DNA from: Margaritispora aquatica
Taxonomy: Eukaryota; Ascomycota; Leotiomycetes; Helotiales; Discinellaceae
DNA: 64,000 nucleotides
Assembly: GCA_007644065.1 (NCBI GenBank)
Contig: VJWN01000002.1
Coordinates: 564,614-628,613, forward strand
Direction of reading: 5' to 3'
Position numbers and translations under genes: made by a program. Shown piece by piece: positions 37,252-48,862 of this stretch (the first letter of the stretch is position 1; each line of letters begins with the position of its first letter). The notes under the pieces were generated by a model, which saw only the letters and a program-made list of their open reading frames with translations, did no database searches and was not told the origin of the DNA.

Positions 37252-38463
37252 TCAAGCAATCTTCCTACCAACATTACCCACACCGGCACCCTTAACACTA
37301 ACAATCACATCCGTCGTCTCGCTCTCCCCATCACCATCCACATCCCTCAATCCCCACGCACTACACCCAAACGCTCTCAAATCCCTCGCTAGTCCCACAA
37401 CCTCCTCGCATCCCAGAACGTCCCTCCCTAGCCTCACCCGTCCCACATCCTCACTACCCATCGCCATCATGGTCAACACAGTCGGCACACCTACCCTCGT
37501 CACACACCCACCCTGCTCTATAACCTCCAACAGCTGCAAAGCGCACCTCCTCCCAACATCCTCAGGCGTCTCTCCACCCTCGCTCCGCGCAGGTACATCA
37601 GCACTATACACCACGCCGTCCACACTCGATTCCGCAATAAGACAAATCCCAAACCCAATGCCCGTCCTCTTCTTTCCTCCCTCCGCACTACTAGACGTAA
37701 TCGTAGGCGCCTGGTCATACTGAGCCGCAACATGGATGTCGCTGACCAGCGGATTCAGCACCCCCCTCGCCGCATGTATCATCCGCGCATTATTGCTGGC
37801 CGACACACCGCACGCATACGCGACACCTCTGATCCTCTTGACCCGCCCCGGCGAGCGATTCATATGCAGCGTTTTCGGTAATCTGACCTGTGACCCAAAC
37901 CTGAGCTCCACCACCCCGCCACCGCCCATGCCTCCCGCGCCCGTACACGAGCGCTGCAAAACCCTCACCTCCAGCTTCGAGGCATTGATGCCAAAGGCCT
38001 CATACAGCGGTAGCACAGCCGTGCGCACCGTATCAACACAGATATCGCCGGCCTCGGTCGCAGAGGTGATGACGCCCTCCCCCTCAAATCGGACGTTCAT
38101 GATGCCTTTGCTGAACGGCGCGAGCATGCACAGCGGGAGCAGGAACCAGCTGACGCCGCGGCGACAGGTGGGTGGGAGGACGCATTTGAGAGGTGCCCCG
38201 GTGGAAGGGGAGCCGACGATCAGGCCCGGCGCATACGAGAAGGTCGTGCCGGTGAATGAGATCTGAGTTGTGCTGCCGTTGGTGATGGTGTCGAGGAGGC
38301 GGAGGAAGGATATCTCGTGCGGTAGGAGACCTGGGTTCGTGGGTGAGGAGGAGCGGATTTGCGAGATGACGATGGGTCGGCCTGTGAGTGTAGAGAGGAC
38401 GAGACGGTGGGTGAGAGATTTGTGGGTGGTGAATTTCAATCGCTCGGGATTTGGTTGCGCCAT
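37252..38463 (-). CDS. RCL1: RNA 3'-phosphate cyclase-like protein Rcl1
   Basis: Nucleolar factor of the small-subunit processome, partner of the GTPase Bms1, needed for 18S rRNA processing at site A2. A single exon of 403 residues with no intron. Family features: LTHRLVLSTLTGRPI at the N-terminus, then ISFLRLLDTITNGS, PPTCRRGVSWFLLPLC, and RSPGRVKRIRGVAYACGVSASNNARM. The sequence fits the Rcl1 branch rather than the catalytic RtcA branch. The open frame runs upstream of the ATG at 38463 to a non-ATG codon; 38463 (MAQPNPERL) is the natural start. It is convergent with the DUF1746 gene, with only 134 bp between stops. Confidence 0.92.
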   Translation of the reverse strand: MAQPNPERLKFTTHKSLTHRLVLSTLTGRPIVISQIRSSSPTNPGLLPHEISFLRLLDTITNGSTTQISFTGTTFSYAPGLIVGSPSTGAPLKCVLPPTCRRGVSWFLLPLCMLAPFSKGIMNVRFEGEGVITSATEAGDICVDTVRTAVLPLYEAFGINASKLEVRVLQRSCTGAGGMGGGGVVELRFGSQVRLPKTLHMNRSPGRVKRIRGVAYACGVSASNNARMIHAARGVLNPLVSDIHVAAQYDQAPTITSSSAEGGKKRTGIGFGICLIAESSVDGVVYSADVPARSEGGETPEDVGRRCALQLLEVIEQGGCVTRVGVPTVLTMMAMGSEDVGRVRLGRDVLGCEEVVGLARDLRAFGCSAWGLRDVDGDGESETTDVIVSVKGAGVGNVGRKIA

Positions 38464-39198
38464 TGAGAAATCTGTGAATGCGATTGTGTTGGAGACTTGG
38501 TTGACAATGCTTGGGGTAGATTGTTGTGACGAACACGCAAGATATAGATTAAGAAAGTTTATCGAAGCTTGACCCAAAAATTATTTTAATCTGCCACCAT
38601 CTAGACAAATATTTCGCTGGATTGGGTCACCGCCTAGGCAACGCCAAGGCTCTCCCCCCTCTATCAAAGTCTCTTCTAAAATACCAAGTCACATTCACGA
38701 TGCAAAGGCCCCAGAAAAGCTCATGTATTACGATGTTTATTTTTCTCGAGTTTTCATTGCCTAGACCAGACTACTTTGAGAAACCGACAATCTCCTTCAT
38801 ACTCCCAGCGAGTGTGCACGAAAGACAAACCATACATTCCCTGATATCCTTTCCCGTTCCACCACCTCTCATTCCTCCACGTTGCTATTTTAGAGAAGCC
38901 GAAGTTTGTACAACAGGTAAACCTAGGACATGCAAATAGCCTCAAGTAAGACTGAAAAAAGGACTCCAGTTTTGCATAATAGTGGTACACGCGGAATTTG
39001 TAGGACGGAATTGCAGAGGTAGATGCAGAAACTGCGCCGACGACTGCTGTGAAGAATGCCACAAAGGGCAATCAGAACGACCAGCAAACGTAACATAGAG
39101 AAACTCATCAATTGACCATCATGAGGATGGGCCAACGTTCGCATGGCGCTAAATAGCAACCATATCTATCAAATTTGTCGTACCCGAAAATGGACCAC
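38464..39198. other. Spacer RCL1/PWWP gene
   Basis: 735 bp upstream of RCL1 and downstream of the PWWP gene. Hydrophobic minus-strand frames at 38754-39071 and 38923-39159 overlap in different frames, and neither has a supported gene structure. Confidence 0.45.
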
Positions 39199-41304
39199 TC
39201 ATGCAGTAGATTCGACGGTGGACGGTTCCTCGGCGGCATCCTAATCAAAATTAGCCTAGACTTTCAACACCGTTGCGGAACTGTAAATACATACCTCTGC
39301 AGTCTCCTCAGTCGCGGGAGCATCTGTCATCGCTTCATCCTTAGCCTCTGGTGCAGTAGTCTCGTCCTCCGCAACCTTGTCCTCGGTCTTCTCCTCAGCG
39401 GCTATACCTTTGTCTTCAATGGAAGACTCTTTTGTTCCGTTGGTGGGCTCCGTTGGTGAATTTTTGCGTTCCTCTGCTTCTGCCTTAGACTCAGAAGTAC
39501 CATTAGCCCCAGATGCCGGTGCAGTGGAGTCGCTTGCAAGAAGCTTATTCCACTTGTCCAAAAGGGCTTGAGACCGTGGCTTGAATTTGTATTCATCCTC
39601 CTTGGGAATGGTATTGAGCTTCAAAATTGCCTTGAGGACTTTATTGATTTTGGTTGTGCGAATGATACTGACTTCGAGGTCGGCGTAGCCCTCAAGCTTG
39701 CTGACAAATTCAGACATGCTCTTCATTTCTTCTTCCTTCGGATCTTGGTCTCTTGTTAACAGTCCTTTCTGCAGCTTGTGGCGCAAAAACAAAATTTCCT
39801 TCTGTATGGGTTTAGCTTCAAGTCTAGATAGCACAATAGAGTAGTCAACGAACCTCCTTCTTCTGCCTCTTCTCCTCGGCAGTCAATTCTGGCTCTTTAG
39901 GAACCACAGCTTCTGGGGTCTCTGCTGCTTTGACTTTAGACGCTGCCTTCTTCTTAGGCTTTGCGGATGACTTGGGTGCAGCTGGTTCCTTCGCTACTTT
40001 GGGAGTGGAAGTGCCGTTTGTGGTCTTTGGGGTGTTCAATTTGATACGAGGCTTCTTGACCGACTCTGGACGCGGCTCACTCTGAATTTCTGTTAGTATG
40101 GGCCATCATTGTGATCTGGAATGCTCACCTCTTCATTCTCACGTTTGCCATTGCCATTCTTCTTCGGCTTGCTTGGTGCTGGCGCCTCTACATCTGGCTC
40201 CCCAGCTGCGTCGGCCATATCGACATCCTCCTCACTCTCACCCACCGTTACCGCAGATTTTGTGTCCTTCTTTGCTGCCTTCTTGGCCTTCTTTTCAGCC
40301 TTAGCAGCCTCCTTGGCTAACTTTTCGGCCTCGCGCTGCTCCATGAAAGCTTGGAGGATATCTTTGAAGTAATCGAGATCATGCTTTTCTGCAGCAAGAC
40401 GACGAGCTTCAGCTAGATCCTTGCGCATATTTGAAGAAATATTAGCAACTTCATCGAAATCTATCTCGACGAGGTCATAGTTGGGGATGAAACCGCTAGA
40501 TAGTCGTTAGCATTGAGGCTTTGTGCAAAGAAACTAGACCAAAGACTTACAATTCATTTGTGTGCAAATACATAACTGGGAATGTGCGATCCTTGACCTT
40601 GGGTCCACCATCCTCATAATCCTCACGATAAGAACCATCGGGTCTGGCGGCGGTAACCGGTCTGGATTTGAGAAGGGTGGCTGGGAGCATACTCTCATCA
40701 CAAACAATCGCCGGCCATAATGGATAACCCTTCAGTCGAACGTAGAAGTAATCGCCTGGTTGAGCATCACTGTGTGTCATCTTCGCCTTGGAGGCCTTCT
40801 TATTAAGCTTCTTGCCCTTGTGCTCCGGAACACCAGCCGACTTGCGACGTGATTTCGATGAAGATGCGGGTGTGGCAGAGGTAGGCTCTGCAGATTCCTC
40901 TGCCATAGGTGCAGCATCGCTGGTCTTTGTATCCTCCATCTCCACGTCGCCTTGATCAGTCGCAGATTTGTTTTGTGTGACGTCGTCAGCAGCGGTTTGC
41001 TCTTCGTTTGTATCGGCTGAGACTTTGGTTGCTGAACGCGAAATATTAATTAGTATGGTGTTGAATTGAAGATTATGAAAACTGAAAACGGAAAAGCAAT
41101 CTTACTTTCGATTTCGACAGGCGCGTTGTCCGTCGCGCCATCTGTGCTCGCGGTATCTACTTCCATATCCCCATTGGCCACCGTGCCATTTGCGCCTTCC
41201 TTCTCAGCTTCCTTCGCGTCGACCTCAGCGTGTTCTTCTGGCCGCGAAGGCGCCGTCTCGTTTTCCGACGAATTCACAACAGGAGGTTTTGCCTCTTCAG
41301 ACAT
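39199..41304 (-). CDS. PWWP-domain chromatin protein (Pdp3/Ioc4-like)
   Basis: Probable nuclear protein that reads methylated histone H3 on active genes through its PWWP domain. Exons 41304-41106, 41031-40551, 40495-40129, 40081-39854, 39801-39295 and 39240-39199 give 607 residues. The N-terminus is acidic and Ala/Ser-rich. The PWWP domain, about residues 150-225, begins PGDYFYVRLKGYPLWPAIV, where PLWP stands for PWWP. It is followed by Lys/Glu-rich coiled coil and a Lys-rich basic stretch. A second fold near residues 430-500 (LRHKLQKGLL to IIRTTKINKVLKAILKL) resembles the LEDGF/TFIIS N-terminal helical domain. The tail is acidic. The final 14-codon exon is short but in frame and ends in TGA. 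The exact orthologue is not decided. Confidence 0.85.
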
Positions 41305-42133
41305 GTTTATGTCGCGAAACGAGACAGATTTGAAGAGATTGATTGATGGCACAGCGCGGATTGACGCGTCGAAGATAGGGGTGAGATGCGCGAGTAGCTA
41401 AGACTGTGCTATTGCTGAATGATGGATGGCGATGCCTGCGTGGATGCTATGGAAATGAATTGAGGCCGGAACCCAAGAACTTCTTGGGGCAGTTTTTGCT
41501 TTCCCTGTTGGCCCTAGCGGGGGCACGTGACCTTTGGAAATGGATTTCGCGAATGGATGCCAACGCTTGGAGGAAAGCGATGACACGATTGACTTGGGCC
41601 TGGAAGGCTGATAGGGAGTTGAAGTGGTTCAGAAAGTGAACTTATCACAAGCAGAAATTCGCAATGATGCCTCCAAAAGAAAGGCTTGAAGACAAAGGCG
41701 TAGACTTGAACTTTCAAGTATGTAATAAAGAACAATGAAATTGATGCGATATGTCTGTTGAGTTGATGAGTCAAATGGAAATAAGAAGAAGAAAAGAACT
41801 GGTGATGGAATCCGCTCACCGTTCTCAAATGAACGCCAGAGCTACGGTAGGTAGGTAAAGCCGTCGATCGAAAATGTCCCATCCCCTCTCTCCGCAGAAC
41901 GCACCAACACCAATCACGACAAGCCTGAGTAACTCTGCGCGTGCCCGAGGCATAGGCAACAACAACACGACGCGATCACTGATAGCGAACAAAACCATGT
42001 TAGATGTGACCAGACTTTCGCCTCGAGAGGCCTCGGATTTGGGAGACAATGGAACTCGAACCATCAAGTCTTTTCCTCGAAATCGAGCTACTGTACAATT
42101 GAGTTTGCTTTCTTTCAGTGTGACGACAATACC
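41305..42133. other. Promoter of PWWP gene / 3' region of BRR2
   Basis: 829 bp between two minus-strand genes. Open frames on both strands (up to about 120 codons) conflict with each other and show no known motif. Nothing recognised. Confidence 0.5.
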
Positions 42134-45100
42134 TTATTCCTCATCTTCATCTTCCTCATCATCTTCATCCATCCCCTCCGCTACACTCACTTTGAAGCTG
42201 GGATCTTGATCGACTCCCACGTAGCTGTCGCTCATCAAGAACAGCTTCAATTCATGCTCCCCAGGTGTTGGTACAGTGTATTCAAGTCGCAGGTTCAACG
42301 ACTTTCCAATTGTGATGCGCTTGATGGCAAGGAGCGTCTTGGTGCTTTCCTCGCCCACCACAAGCCACCAATTTTCCATCTTCTTGACAGGGTAGAAAGG
42401 CGCATGAACAGTTGTATCGATGTCTGGAGTCTCTTCATCCTCGTCGACCTCTCGGGTAATTTTCACCTTGATGTAAGATGGAGCACCAGCTGTGACGTCG
42501 TCCGGATCTTCAAGCTCAAAGTCAAGCTCGATGTTAGGATACTTATTATTCGCGAATCCAGCTACCTCTCTGAGCTGCTTTGGAGTAAGCCCTAGGCGTT
42601 GAACCAAGGCTTTGGAGCTGGGCTCATCTGGGTCCATGGCTTCCATAAATTCGAAAATATCCTTGACACTGTAATTCAAATGATTAGCTGTTGTATGATG
42701 CTCAGAAACTTGAATAACATACCCAGACTCGTTGGCACCTTTAATGGCGTCGTCAGTAAAATGTGGCAGCTGCTTCAGAGGACTATCACGATCCCACATA
42801 GCTTGTACGACCATCTGCGACATCTCCATCGCATTCATCGCATTGATGTGCCCATCTGAAGACAAGACATCGACTGTGGCACTTAACAAGCCAAGCACCT
42901 TAGTTAGAATAATCTCTTGATCTTTGGCAAGGTCGATTGGTAATTGCAATCGAGAAAAATGTGCTTGCAGAAGAACAAAAGCTTTAAAATGTGGCGAGTC
43001 AAAGCTGGGCTCCGCCATTTTCACTGGAACACGACCATATATCCTCCTGAGGAGACTGTCCTCGTGTCGTCTAATCTGAATAGACTCAAACTCAGTTGCT
43101 GATGTTACAATTTCTAAGATGCCCTTCAATTTTGTACGCCCGCTAAGCGAAAGAAGGAAGGTCTGCATCGTGATATATGAGATATTATAATATGCAGCTA
43201 TCATGGCTGCATTCAGTGGCGTTACCGAATCGTCTTCTTCGTCTAAGTCGATAAGTTTAGTCTCGGCTAGGTCTTTCAGTGTGCTCTCAACAAGTTCTGA
43301 TAGATGTGCGCTGAGACCCTCGTGCGATGTATCAGCCAAACTATAGTAACTTGGGTTGGCAAGTAGGCGACGATAAAAGTACGTGAATGTGGTCCAGTTG
43401 ATTGCATCGTCGGCCGATTCAATCATCTTCGTACTGATTTCCGATACAAACGCATCATGCAGATAAACCTGAAGATGACTCTCTATTGGCAATGCCTCAT
43501 TCAAGAACTTCTTGTAGTACTCGCGTTTTACGGCGGGCACCATCAAAACACCTTTGCTCAACCTGTCTTCAAGTGGTCTTGAAGCTTTGCCAAACATCTG
43601 GAGTACTTCACTGAGCGGATAGTCGACATAGCGGTGCTCACGTCCCTCATAATACTGTGTTCCCATCACAATCACCAAATGGGCGGCGCAATCTAGTTCC
43701 CAACACACGTCTCGAGAAGCGACCAAGACTTGAATGGCACCATTGTCATAGAGATGTTTGACGATTCTCTTGTCTCCTGTGCTTAGAGCCTCATGATAAT
43801 ATCCGATACCATGAGATAAAGCTTCCGCAAGTGCTTCTTCTCGGATGCGCTCCAGAAGAGGTTTCATTTGTTCAACATCAGCATGCAAAAATCGATCTTC
43901 GTCTTCACTTGCAACACAAGCAAGAAGCAAATCCCTTGTGGTTGATCGAGCTTGTTTTCTGCTAGGAACAAACACAAGAGTAGGCTTGTCTGGAGACATT
44001 TGCAAGATTGACATGTATGTAGGTTTTGCCATCGCAAGCATCAAGGATGGAAAGTGGGGAACTGTGAAAGATTGGATGTGCAGTTCTAGAGGAACAGAGC
44101 GAGCATGAGGACTAAAGTTGAAGATATTGTGTTTTTTGGCATCGATCCACTCGCCGATATCTCTGGCGTTGGACAGAGATACACTGAGACCAACAATCCG
44201 TAATGGAAGCTGGGTTTGAGACCGGATATAGTGCATGCGAGAAACGATTATCTCGTAGACAAACCCAGCCTGACCACCGAGCATGTGAAGCTCATCGGCG
44301 ATAAAAAGCTGGATGTTTTGGATGTTCTTTCGGCGCTGCCATTGGCGAGAAAGGACATCCCACTGTGCAGGAGTAGCTAAAATGAGATCACCTCTGTCGA
44401 GAAGCTTGAGGTCAGCGGTGGTTTCGCCAATCAATTTGAAGATCTGTTTGCCGCCACGTAATTTTGAGAATCGTTGCTGCCAATCCTGGAGGCGAAGATC
44501 AACCAACTCTTGGAATGGGGCAATGTATACCGCGCGCCCAGCATCAGCTTTCGACCAATGATGCAGTAAAGCAAACTCAGCGCATACAGTTTTACCACTG
44601 CCAGTAGGGGCTCCCACAAATACATTTTCGTCTGTGGAGTAAAGAGATGGGAAAGTCTGTGTTTGAATTTTGTTGAAAATGTCCCACTCTGTATACAAGG
44701 CTCTATAATCATCTGTCTTCAGAGCAGCTACAGGCAGTGGCTGGAGGTCTTGCAGAGGGGTGTGAGGTGGGAACTTCTCTGGAAGAATGAGCTTCTGGAA
44801 CGACACAGCTAACTTGGTCTCTGAGTGCATCCATCGATCAGAAATTACGGTGACAAAGTAGTTTGGTGGCATAGGCTCTGTGATAGGTACCGTAAAATCG
44901 ACAACGTGCTCGTTGGCTTCAGCAGTTGCGAAATCTTTCCGTAGAATAAATTGGTCGTGAAACAAAATTTCTTCTCCATCACAGTCCTCTGCGATGATCC
45001 AGAATGTTTCCGCAGTGCCATGAATTTCATCATCCCACTCGAAGTTTGGAGTGATCGTAAGCTCTACTCTCAGCATTGACCTTGTCACAGGCTGGACTTG

Positions 45101-48100
45101 TGCTTGTACTTCTACCCGTGGAAACTTCGAGACGAGATTACACACAGTCCTACCGGCTTTGGGCAGTCCTAAGAGTTCGCCCATTCGTGGAGGATCTAGA
45201 TCGAAATAGCTAGCCCATGGAACCTCTATTCTCTCGGCCTTCTGAATAATATCCCGTGGGCATCCAGCAAATTGGCGAAGGGGAGTCATAGTCGGCCACA
45301 TCCGCTTCTCAGCCATCTTGCAAAGCTCTAGTGCAGTCTTTGCAACAGACGACCATCCCTTTTTAAGAGTAATCTCGAAAATAGCTCTCAGAATTCTTCC
45401 AGCGGATTGTGTAACGTAAACAAGATCCGCCATTAATGCTAACCCTTCAAGCTTCAGTCTAGAAATGTACGCTTGTAAGAGAACATTTATCTTTGCGTGA
45501 GGCTCCTCAATGCTTTCTTTCACTGGAATAGGAACACGAACAAGCAATTTTGCTAGCTCCAACTTTTCATCCTGACGAACCGGGATATACTTGAACTCGT
45601 CGCTTAAAGCAAATACTCGGAACAGCTCGATCGGGGTAATTGAGGGCTGAATGTGATGGTTGTAAGTCAGCATTGAACTATGGGTGATGTAGTAATGAGA
45701 TGAAATGCGACCCAGTTCAGTTGGCTGCAATTTCCCGGTCTTCTTGTCGTACTTAACAAGATTCGATTTCTCCAAGACGACTGCTGCCGAGTGAATTAGA
45801 TCGACACGTTTCTGTTCGAGAGCCGTGTCATCTTGGTAGTCGGCACCCACGCTGTAAAGCCCAGGAGATCGAAGCATCCGAACGAAAAGGTAAGTGTAGC
45901 CTAACCATTCCACACCCTCATCACGGCTACGAACATTTCCAAGGACAATCTCTGCGTTCAGATTGTCCGCCAGTCGGCTGACAAACTGACTCTCGATCGG
46001 CAACTGTTGATTGAGAAGCGAAAGGTAATATTGCATCTCTGTCTGAGTAGTGATGATGATACCTTCTCCATAGGTGTCGTACTGCGGACGACCTGCACGA
46101 CCCAGCATTTGTAAAACATCCTGAGGACTGAGTTCGACCCAGCTACCTTTCTCGGGGGAATAGACTTGTGTACCTTTGATGATGACAGTATGGGCAGGAA
46201 GATTGACACCCCAGGCCAGGGTTGCAGTACATACTAGGACTTGAATGAGACCGTCATTAAAGAGGTCTTCTACAGATGTCCTATCCGGCCTACTCATTCC
46301 AGCGTGATGTATTCCAAAACCATATGGAAGAAGATCCTTCAACTCTCGATCACTAACAGCCTCCGCCTCAGAATTGAGGGCTTCCCTGCTGCCCGCATCA
46401 CTCTTGAGAATTTGGCCAATTGTTTCCATCTCTAGAGCCTTGTCGCGAACATATCTCGCCGTCTTCGAAGTCTCTTTCCTTGAATGCACAAAAATAATCA
46501 TCTGGTTTCGGTTTGTTCCCACATGCTCGAGTACTTTGGTGTACGTAATATCATTCATTGTTTTCAGCTGTTTTATAGCCTTTTTCTCTGTGATTCCAAT
46601 GAATTCCTGTCGAAGAGGACAAGGCCTGAATGATCCATCAAAATGGAACATACCCTTCTCAGGGTCGACACGGAGGAAAGTGGCAACATCTCGATAATTG
46701 GGAAGGGTGGCAGAAAGACCAACAAGTCGAACGGGCTCGCCAGTTTGCTCCATCTTCCTAATGGTTCGACTAACTATGCTTTCCAACACAGGTCCGCGAT
46801 CATCGTGAAGGAGATGGATTTCATCAATAATGATCAACCGGACCAAGTTTGTATAGCTCAAATCGGTTGCTTTCCTGGTGATTACATCCCATTTTTCTGG
46901 CGTTGTGACAATTATCTGTGTGTCAGCAATCTGTTGCTTCGTGAGCTGTCGGTCGCCAGTCAGTTCGGAAACCTGAATGCCATACTCCTTCAGTCGACCA
47001 CCAAAATTTCCAACCTGCTCCTGCACCAGAGCCTTCAGAGGAGCTATATACACGATTTTGAAAGCATCGAGATTGATTTCTCCAGTCTCTGGGTTGCGAT
47101 TCTTGCCAATTTCGTGAAGGATTGTGAGCATAGCAACATTGGTTTTTCCACTACCAGTGGGAGCGCAGATGAGCATATTGCCATCGTCACCAAAAGCTTG
47201 TGGAAAGCATTTCGACTGAATTTTATTGAGCTTAGTTGCAGACTTGAATGGAACTCGTGCCCATTCTGGCATTTCTGTGATTGGGATGTCTCGGTCGCTA
47301 GGCTCGTTCCGCTTCTTTGGTGGAGGCACATGAATCTCTTCATACCCTTTGAAAGTTCGTTTAGTAGAACCCTCAGGTAGCTTCACCTTGGGGTTCGTCA
47401 TAAGATGATTGCCTTGATCAAAGATAAGATTCTCAAGATTTATAAGCTTTCGTGGTTGAAGACCTCCTACAAGACCACCCTCGCCAGCTGCATCTGTTTT
47501 GGATGATGCACTCGTGTACGCTGCAGGAACATCAATATCCATCTTGATTTCTAGCTTTCGTTTTTTGGAACCCTCCCCAGATGATGCAACACCTCGTAGC
47601 TCGTCCAATATGGATCTCAAGCCTTCGGATGCAATCTCGCGCTCAACTACCCCTCGAGCCTCTGCATCTTCTGCTCGGGCTAAACGAGTAAGCCAAACCA
47701 CCTTGTCGCGATTTGCAATGAGCTTGTGGACGAGCTCGTGGTGCTCGTATTCGAAAAGCTCGGCAAGCTCATTCTCAATGTCTCTCAGTGGCTTGTCTTC
47801 TCCGCCTTCCTCATCAGGAGCGCCTGAGAGGATATGCAGAGCTTCTTTTGTCTTAACTTGCTGAGTGTGTGCATCGGAATATAATGCGCCAATCTGTCGC
47901 TGCAGCCAATACGCGTCGATATCGCGAGCTGGGATAAAGCTCTTCTCTTTATTCTTATTAGCACCATTAAGTCCTTCTCCAGAATCGATAATCATAGCCT
48001 CCTCTTCTGGTAGCTCTTGTGCTCCCTCTTCCCGATCTTCTCCAGCACCACCGGCTGTAGCCGCTTCTTCCTCTCCAGGCCGGTCTTCAGCATCATCCTC

Positions 48101-48862
48101 ATCCTCGGAAGATTCATCACGGACCTCGTTCACCATTTCTTCACCATCCTCGTCTTCTGAATTGTCGTCAAACACAACTGCAACTCCTTGGCGATCATCG
48201 ATTTCTGCTCCATCTTCATCACCTCCATCCCCATCTCCCATAACTTCATCGTCGTCTTGCGCCTCGTAGTCTGTGATTTTCTTCCCGAGATTGACAAGCT
48301 CGTTGAATTGTTTTGGGTTGAGCGAAGCACCTAACAGATCATCAATTTCCTTCTTCTTGTCAAAATCTTTCATATCGTCGTCCTTGAGAAATTCGAGAAC
48401 TGCATCAGCTGCACTACGCACAACTTCATGTGGAACATCCCCGAGGCTATTGGCAACAGTTGTTAAAATCAAATCATAAGTCGCCCGAGTAGCTGAAGTA
48501 CGAGGCCTATAAACGATTCCTTCAACCAATGCGTCTGCTGCGGACAATATGCCAGTCCCACGAAGCTGGGCAGGTTCTCCACGCTTCCGTTTGCGCTGCT
48601 CTCGCTCCAGAACATCCTGACCCTCTGTGAAATTCCCCCTCTCCACATCCGGTAGTCCTGTAGCCTTCTTCTTCTGCTTTGGCGCGTCGTCTCGTGCGTT
48701 GCGAGAGCCCATGTCGCGAATACTCAGGCGCCCAGCCAGAGACTCTGGATCTCCTGTGACTTCGTCATTGCGTCTAGTAACAAACCGACGGTCCGCCTGG
48801 AGCACCAGGTTGGACATCGCCGAGTACTTGTATTGAGAGACATCGCGCTGTTGGTCTGCCAT
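42134..48862 (-). CDS. BRR2: Pre-mRNA splicing helicase BRR2 (U5 snRNP, Ski2-like)
   Basis: Large RNA helicase of the U5 snRNP that unwinds U4/U6 to activate the spliceosome. The frame is open throughout (2242 codons), but a GTATGT...ACAG segment at 42722-42669 is almost surely an intron of 54 nt without stops. Spliced product: 2224 residues, exons 48862-42723 and 42668-42134. The N-terminal about 500 residues include acidic stretches. Cassette 1: Walker A APTGSGKT near 567, DEIH near 679, SATLPN near 720, then HHAGMSRPDR and QMLGRAGRPQYD. Cassette 2 is degenerate as usual: GAPTGSGKT near 1421, DELH near 1522, SVSLSN and QMFGKASRP. Each cassette is followed by a Sec63 module. The C-terminus is Asp/Glu-rich. 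Confidence 0.97.
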   Translation of the reverse strand: MADQQRDVSQYKYSAMSNLVLQADRRFVTRRNDEVTGDPESLAGRLSIRDMGSRNARDDAPKQKKKATGLPDVERGNFTEGQDVLEREQRKRKRGEPAQLRGTGILSAADALVEGIVYRPRTSATRATYDLILTTVANSLGDVPHEVVRSAADAVLEFLKDDDMKDFDKKKEIDDLLGASLNPKQFNELVNLGKKITDYEAQDDDEVMGDGDGGDEDGAEIDDRQGVAVVFDDNSEDEDGEEMVNEVRDESSEDEDDAEDRPGEEEAATAGGAGEDREEGAQELPEEEAMIIDSGEGLNGANKNKEKSFIPARDIDAYWLQRQIGALYSDAHTQQVKTKEALHILSGAPDEEGGEDKPLRDIENELAELFEYEHHELVHKLIANRDKVVWLTRLARAEDAEARGVVEREIASEGLRSILDELRGVASSGEGSKKRKLEIKMDIDVPAAYTSASSKTDAAGEGGLVGGLQPRKLINLENLIFDQGNHLMTNPKVKLPEGSTKRTFKGYEEIHVPPPKKRNEPSDRDIPITEMPEWARVPFKSATKLNKIQSKCFPQAFGDDGNMLICAPTGSGKTNVAMLTILHEIGKNRNPETGEINLDAFKIVYIAPLKALVQEQVGNFGGRLKEYGIQVSELTGDRQLTKQQIADTQIIVTTPEKWDVITRKATDLSYTNLVRLIIIDEIHLLHDDRGPVLESIVSRTIRKMEQTGEPVRLVGLSATLPNYRDVATFLRVDPEKGMFHFDGSFRPCPLRQEFIGITEKKAIKQLKTMNDITYTKVLEHVGTNRNQMIIFVHSRKETSKTARYVRDKALEMETIGQILKSDAGSREALNSEAEAVSDRELKDLLPYGFGIHHAGMSRPDRTSVEDLFNDGLIQVLVCTATLAWGVNLPAHTVIIKGTQVYSPEKGSWVELSPQDVLQMLGRAGRPQYDTYGEGIIITTQTEMQYYLSLLNQQLPIESQFVSRLADNLNAEIVLGNVRSRDEGVEWLGYTYLFVRMLRSPGLYSVGADYQDDTALEQKRVDLIHSAAVVLEKSNLVKYDKKTGKLQPTELGRISSHYYITHSSMLTYNHHIQPSITPIELFRVFALSDEFKYIPVRQDEKLELAKLLVRVPIPVKESIEEPHAKINVLLQAYISRLKLEGLALMADLVYVTQSAGRILRAIFEITLKKGWSSVAKTALELCKMAEKRMWPTMTPLRQFAGCPRDIIQKAERIEVPWASYFDLDPPRMGELLGLPKAGRTVCNLVSKFPRVEVQAQVQPVTRSMLRVELTITPNFEWDDEIHGTAETFWIIAEDCDGEEILFHDQFILRKDFATAEANEHVVDFTVPITEPMPPNYFVTVISDRWMHSETKLAVSFQKLILPEKFPPHTPLQDLQPLPVAALKTDDYRALYTEWDIFNKIQTQTFPSLYSTDENVFVGAPTGSGKTVCAEFALLHHWSKADAGRAVYIAPFQELVDLRLQDWQQRFSKLRGGKQIFKLIGETTADLKLLDRGDLILATPAQWDVLSRQWQRRKNIQNIQLFIADELHMLGGQAGFVYEIIVSRMHYIRSQTQLPLRIVGLSVSLSNARDIGEWIDAKKHNIFNFSPHARSVPLELHIQSFTVPHFPSLMLAMAKPTYMSILQMSPDKPTLVFVPSRKQARSTTRDLLLACVASEDEDRFLHADVEQMKPLLERIREEALAEALSHGIGYYHEALSTGDKRIVKHLYDNGAIQVLVASRDVCWELDCAAHLVIVMGTQYYEGREHRYVDYPLSEVLQMFGKASRPLEDRLSKGVLMVPAVKREYYKKFLNEALPIESHLQVYLHDAFVSEISTKMIESADDAINWTTFTYFYRRLLANPSYYSLADTSHEGLSAHLSELVESTLKDLAETKLIDLDEEDDSVTPLNAAMIAAYYNISYITMQTFLLSLSGRTKLKGILEIVTSATEFESIQIRRHEDSLLRRIYGRVPVKMAEPSFDSPHFKAFVLLQAHFSRLQLPIDLAKDQEIILTKVLGLLSATVDVLSSDGHINAMNAMEMSQMVVQAMWDRDSPLKQLPHFTDDAIKGANESGYVIQVSEHHTTANHLNYSVKDIFEFMEAMDPDEPSSKALVQRLGLTPKQLREVAGFANNKYPNIELDFELEDPDDVTAGAPSYIKVKITREVDEDEETPDIDTTVHAPFYPVKKMENWWLVVGEESTKTLLAIKRITIGKSLNLRLEYTVPTPGEHELKLFLMSDSYVGVDQDPSFKVSVAEGMDEDDEEDEDEE

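Noticed and set aside
38754..39159. Hydrophobic minus-strand frames upstream of RCL1
   Set aside because: They overlap each other in different frames, the longer one has no ATG start, and no intron model gives a coherent protein.
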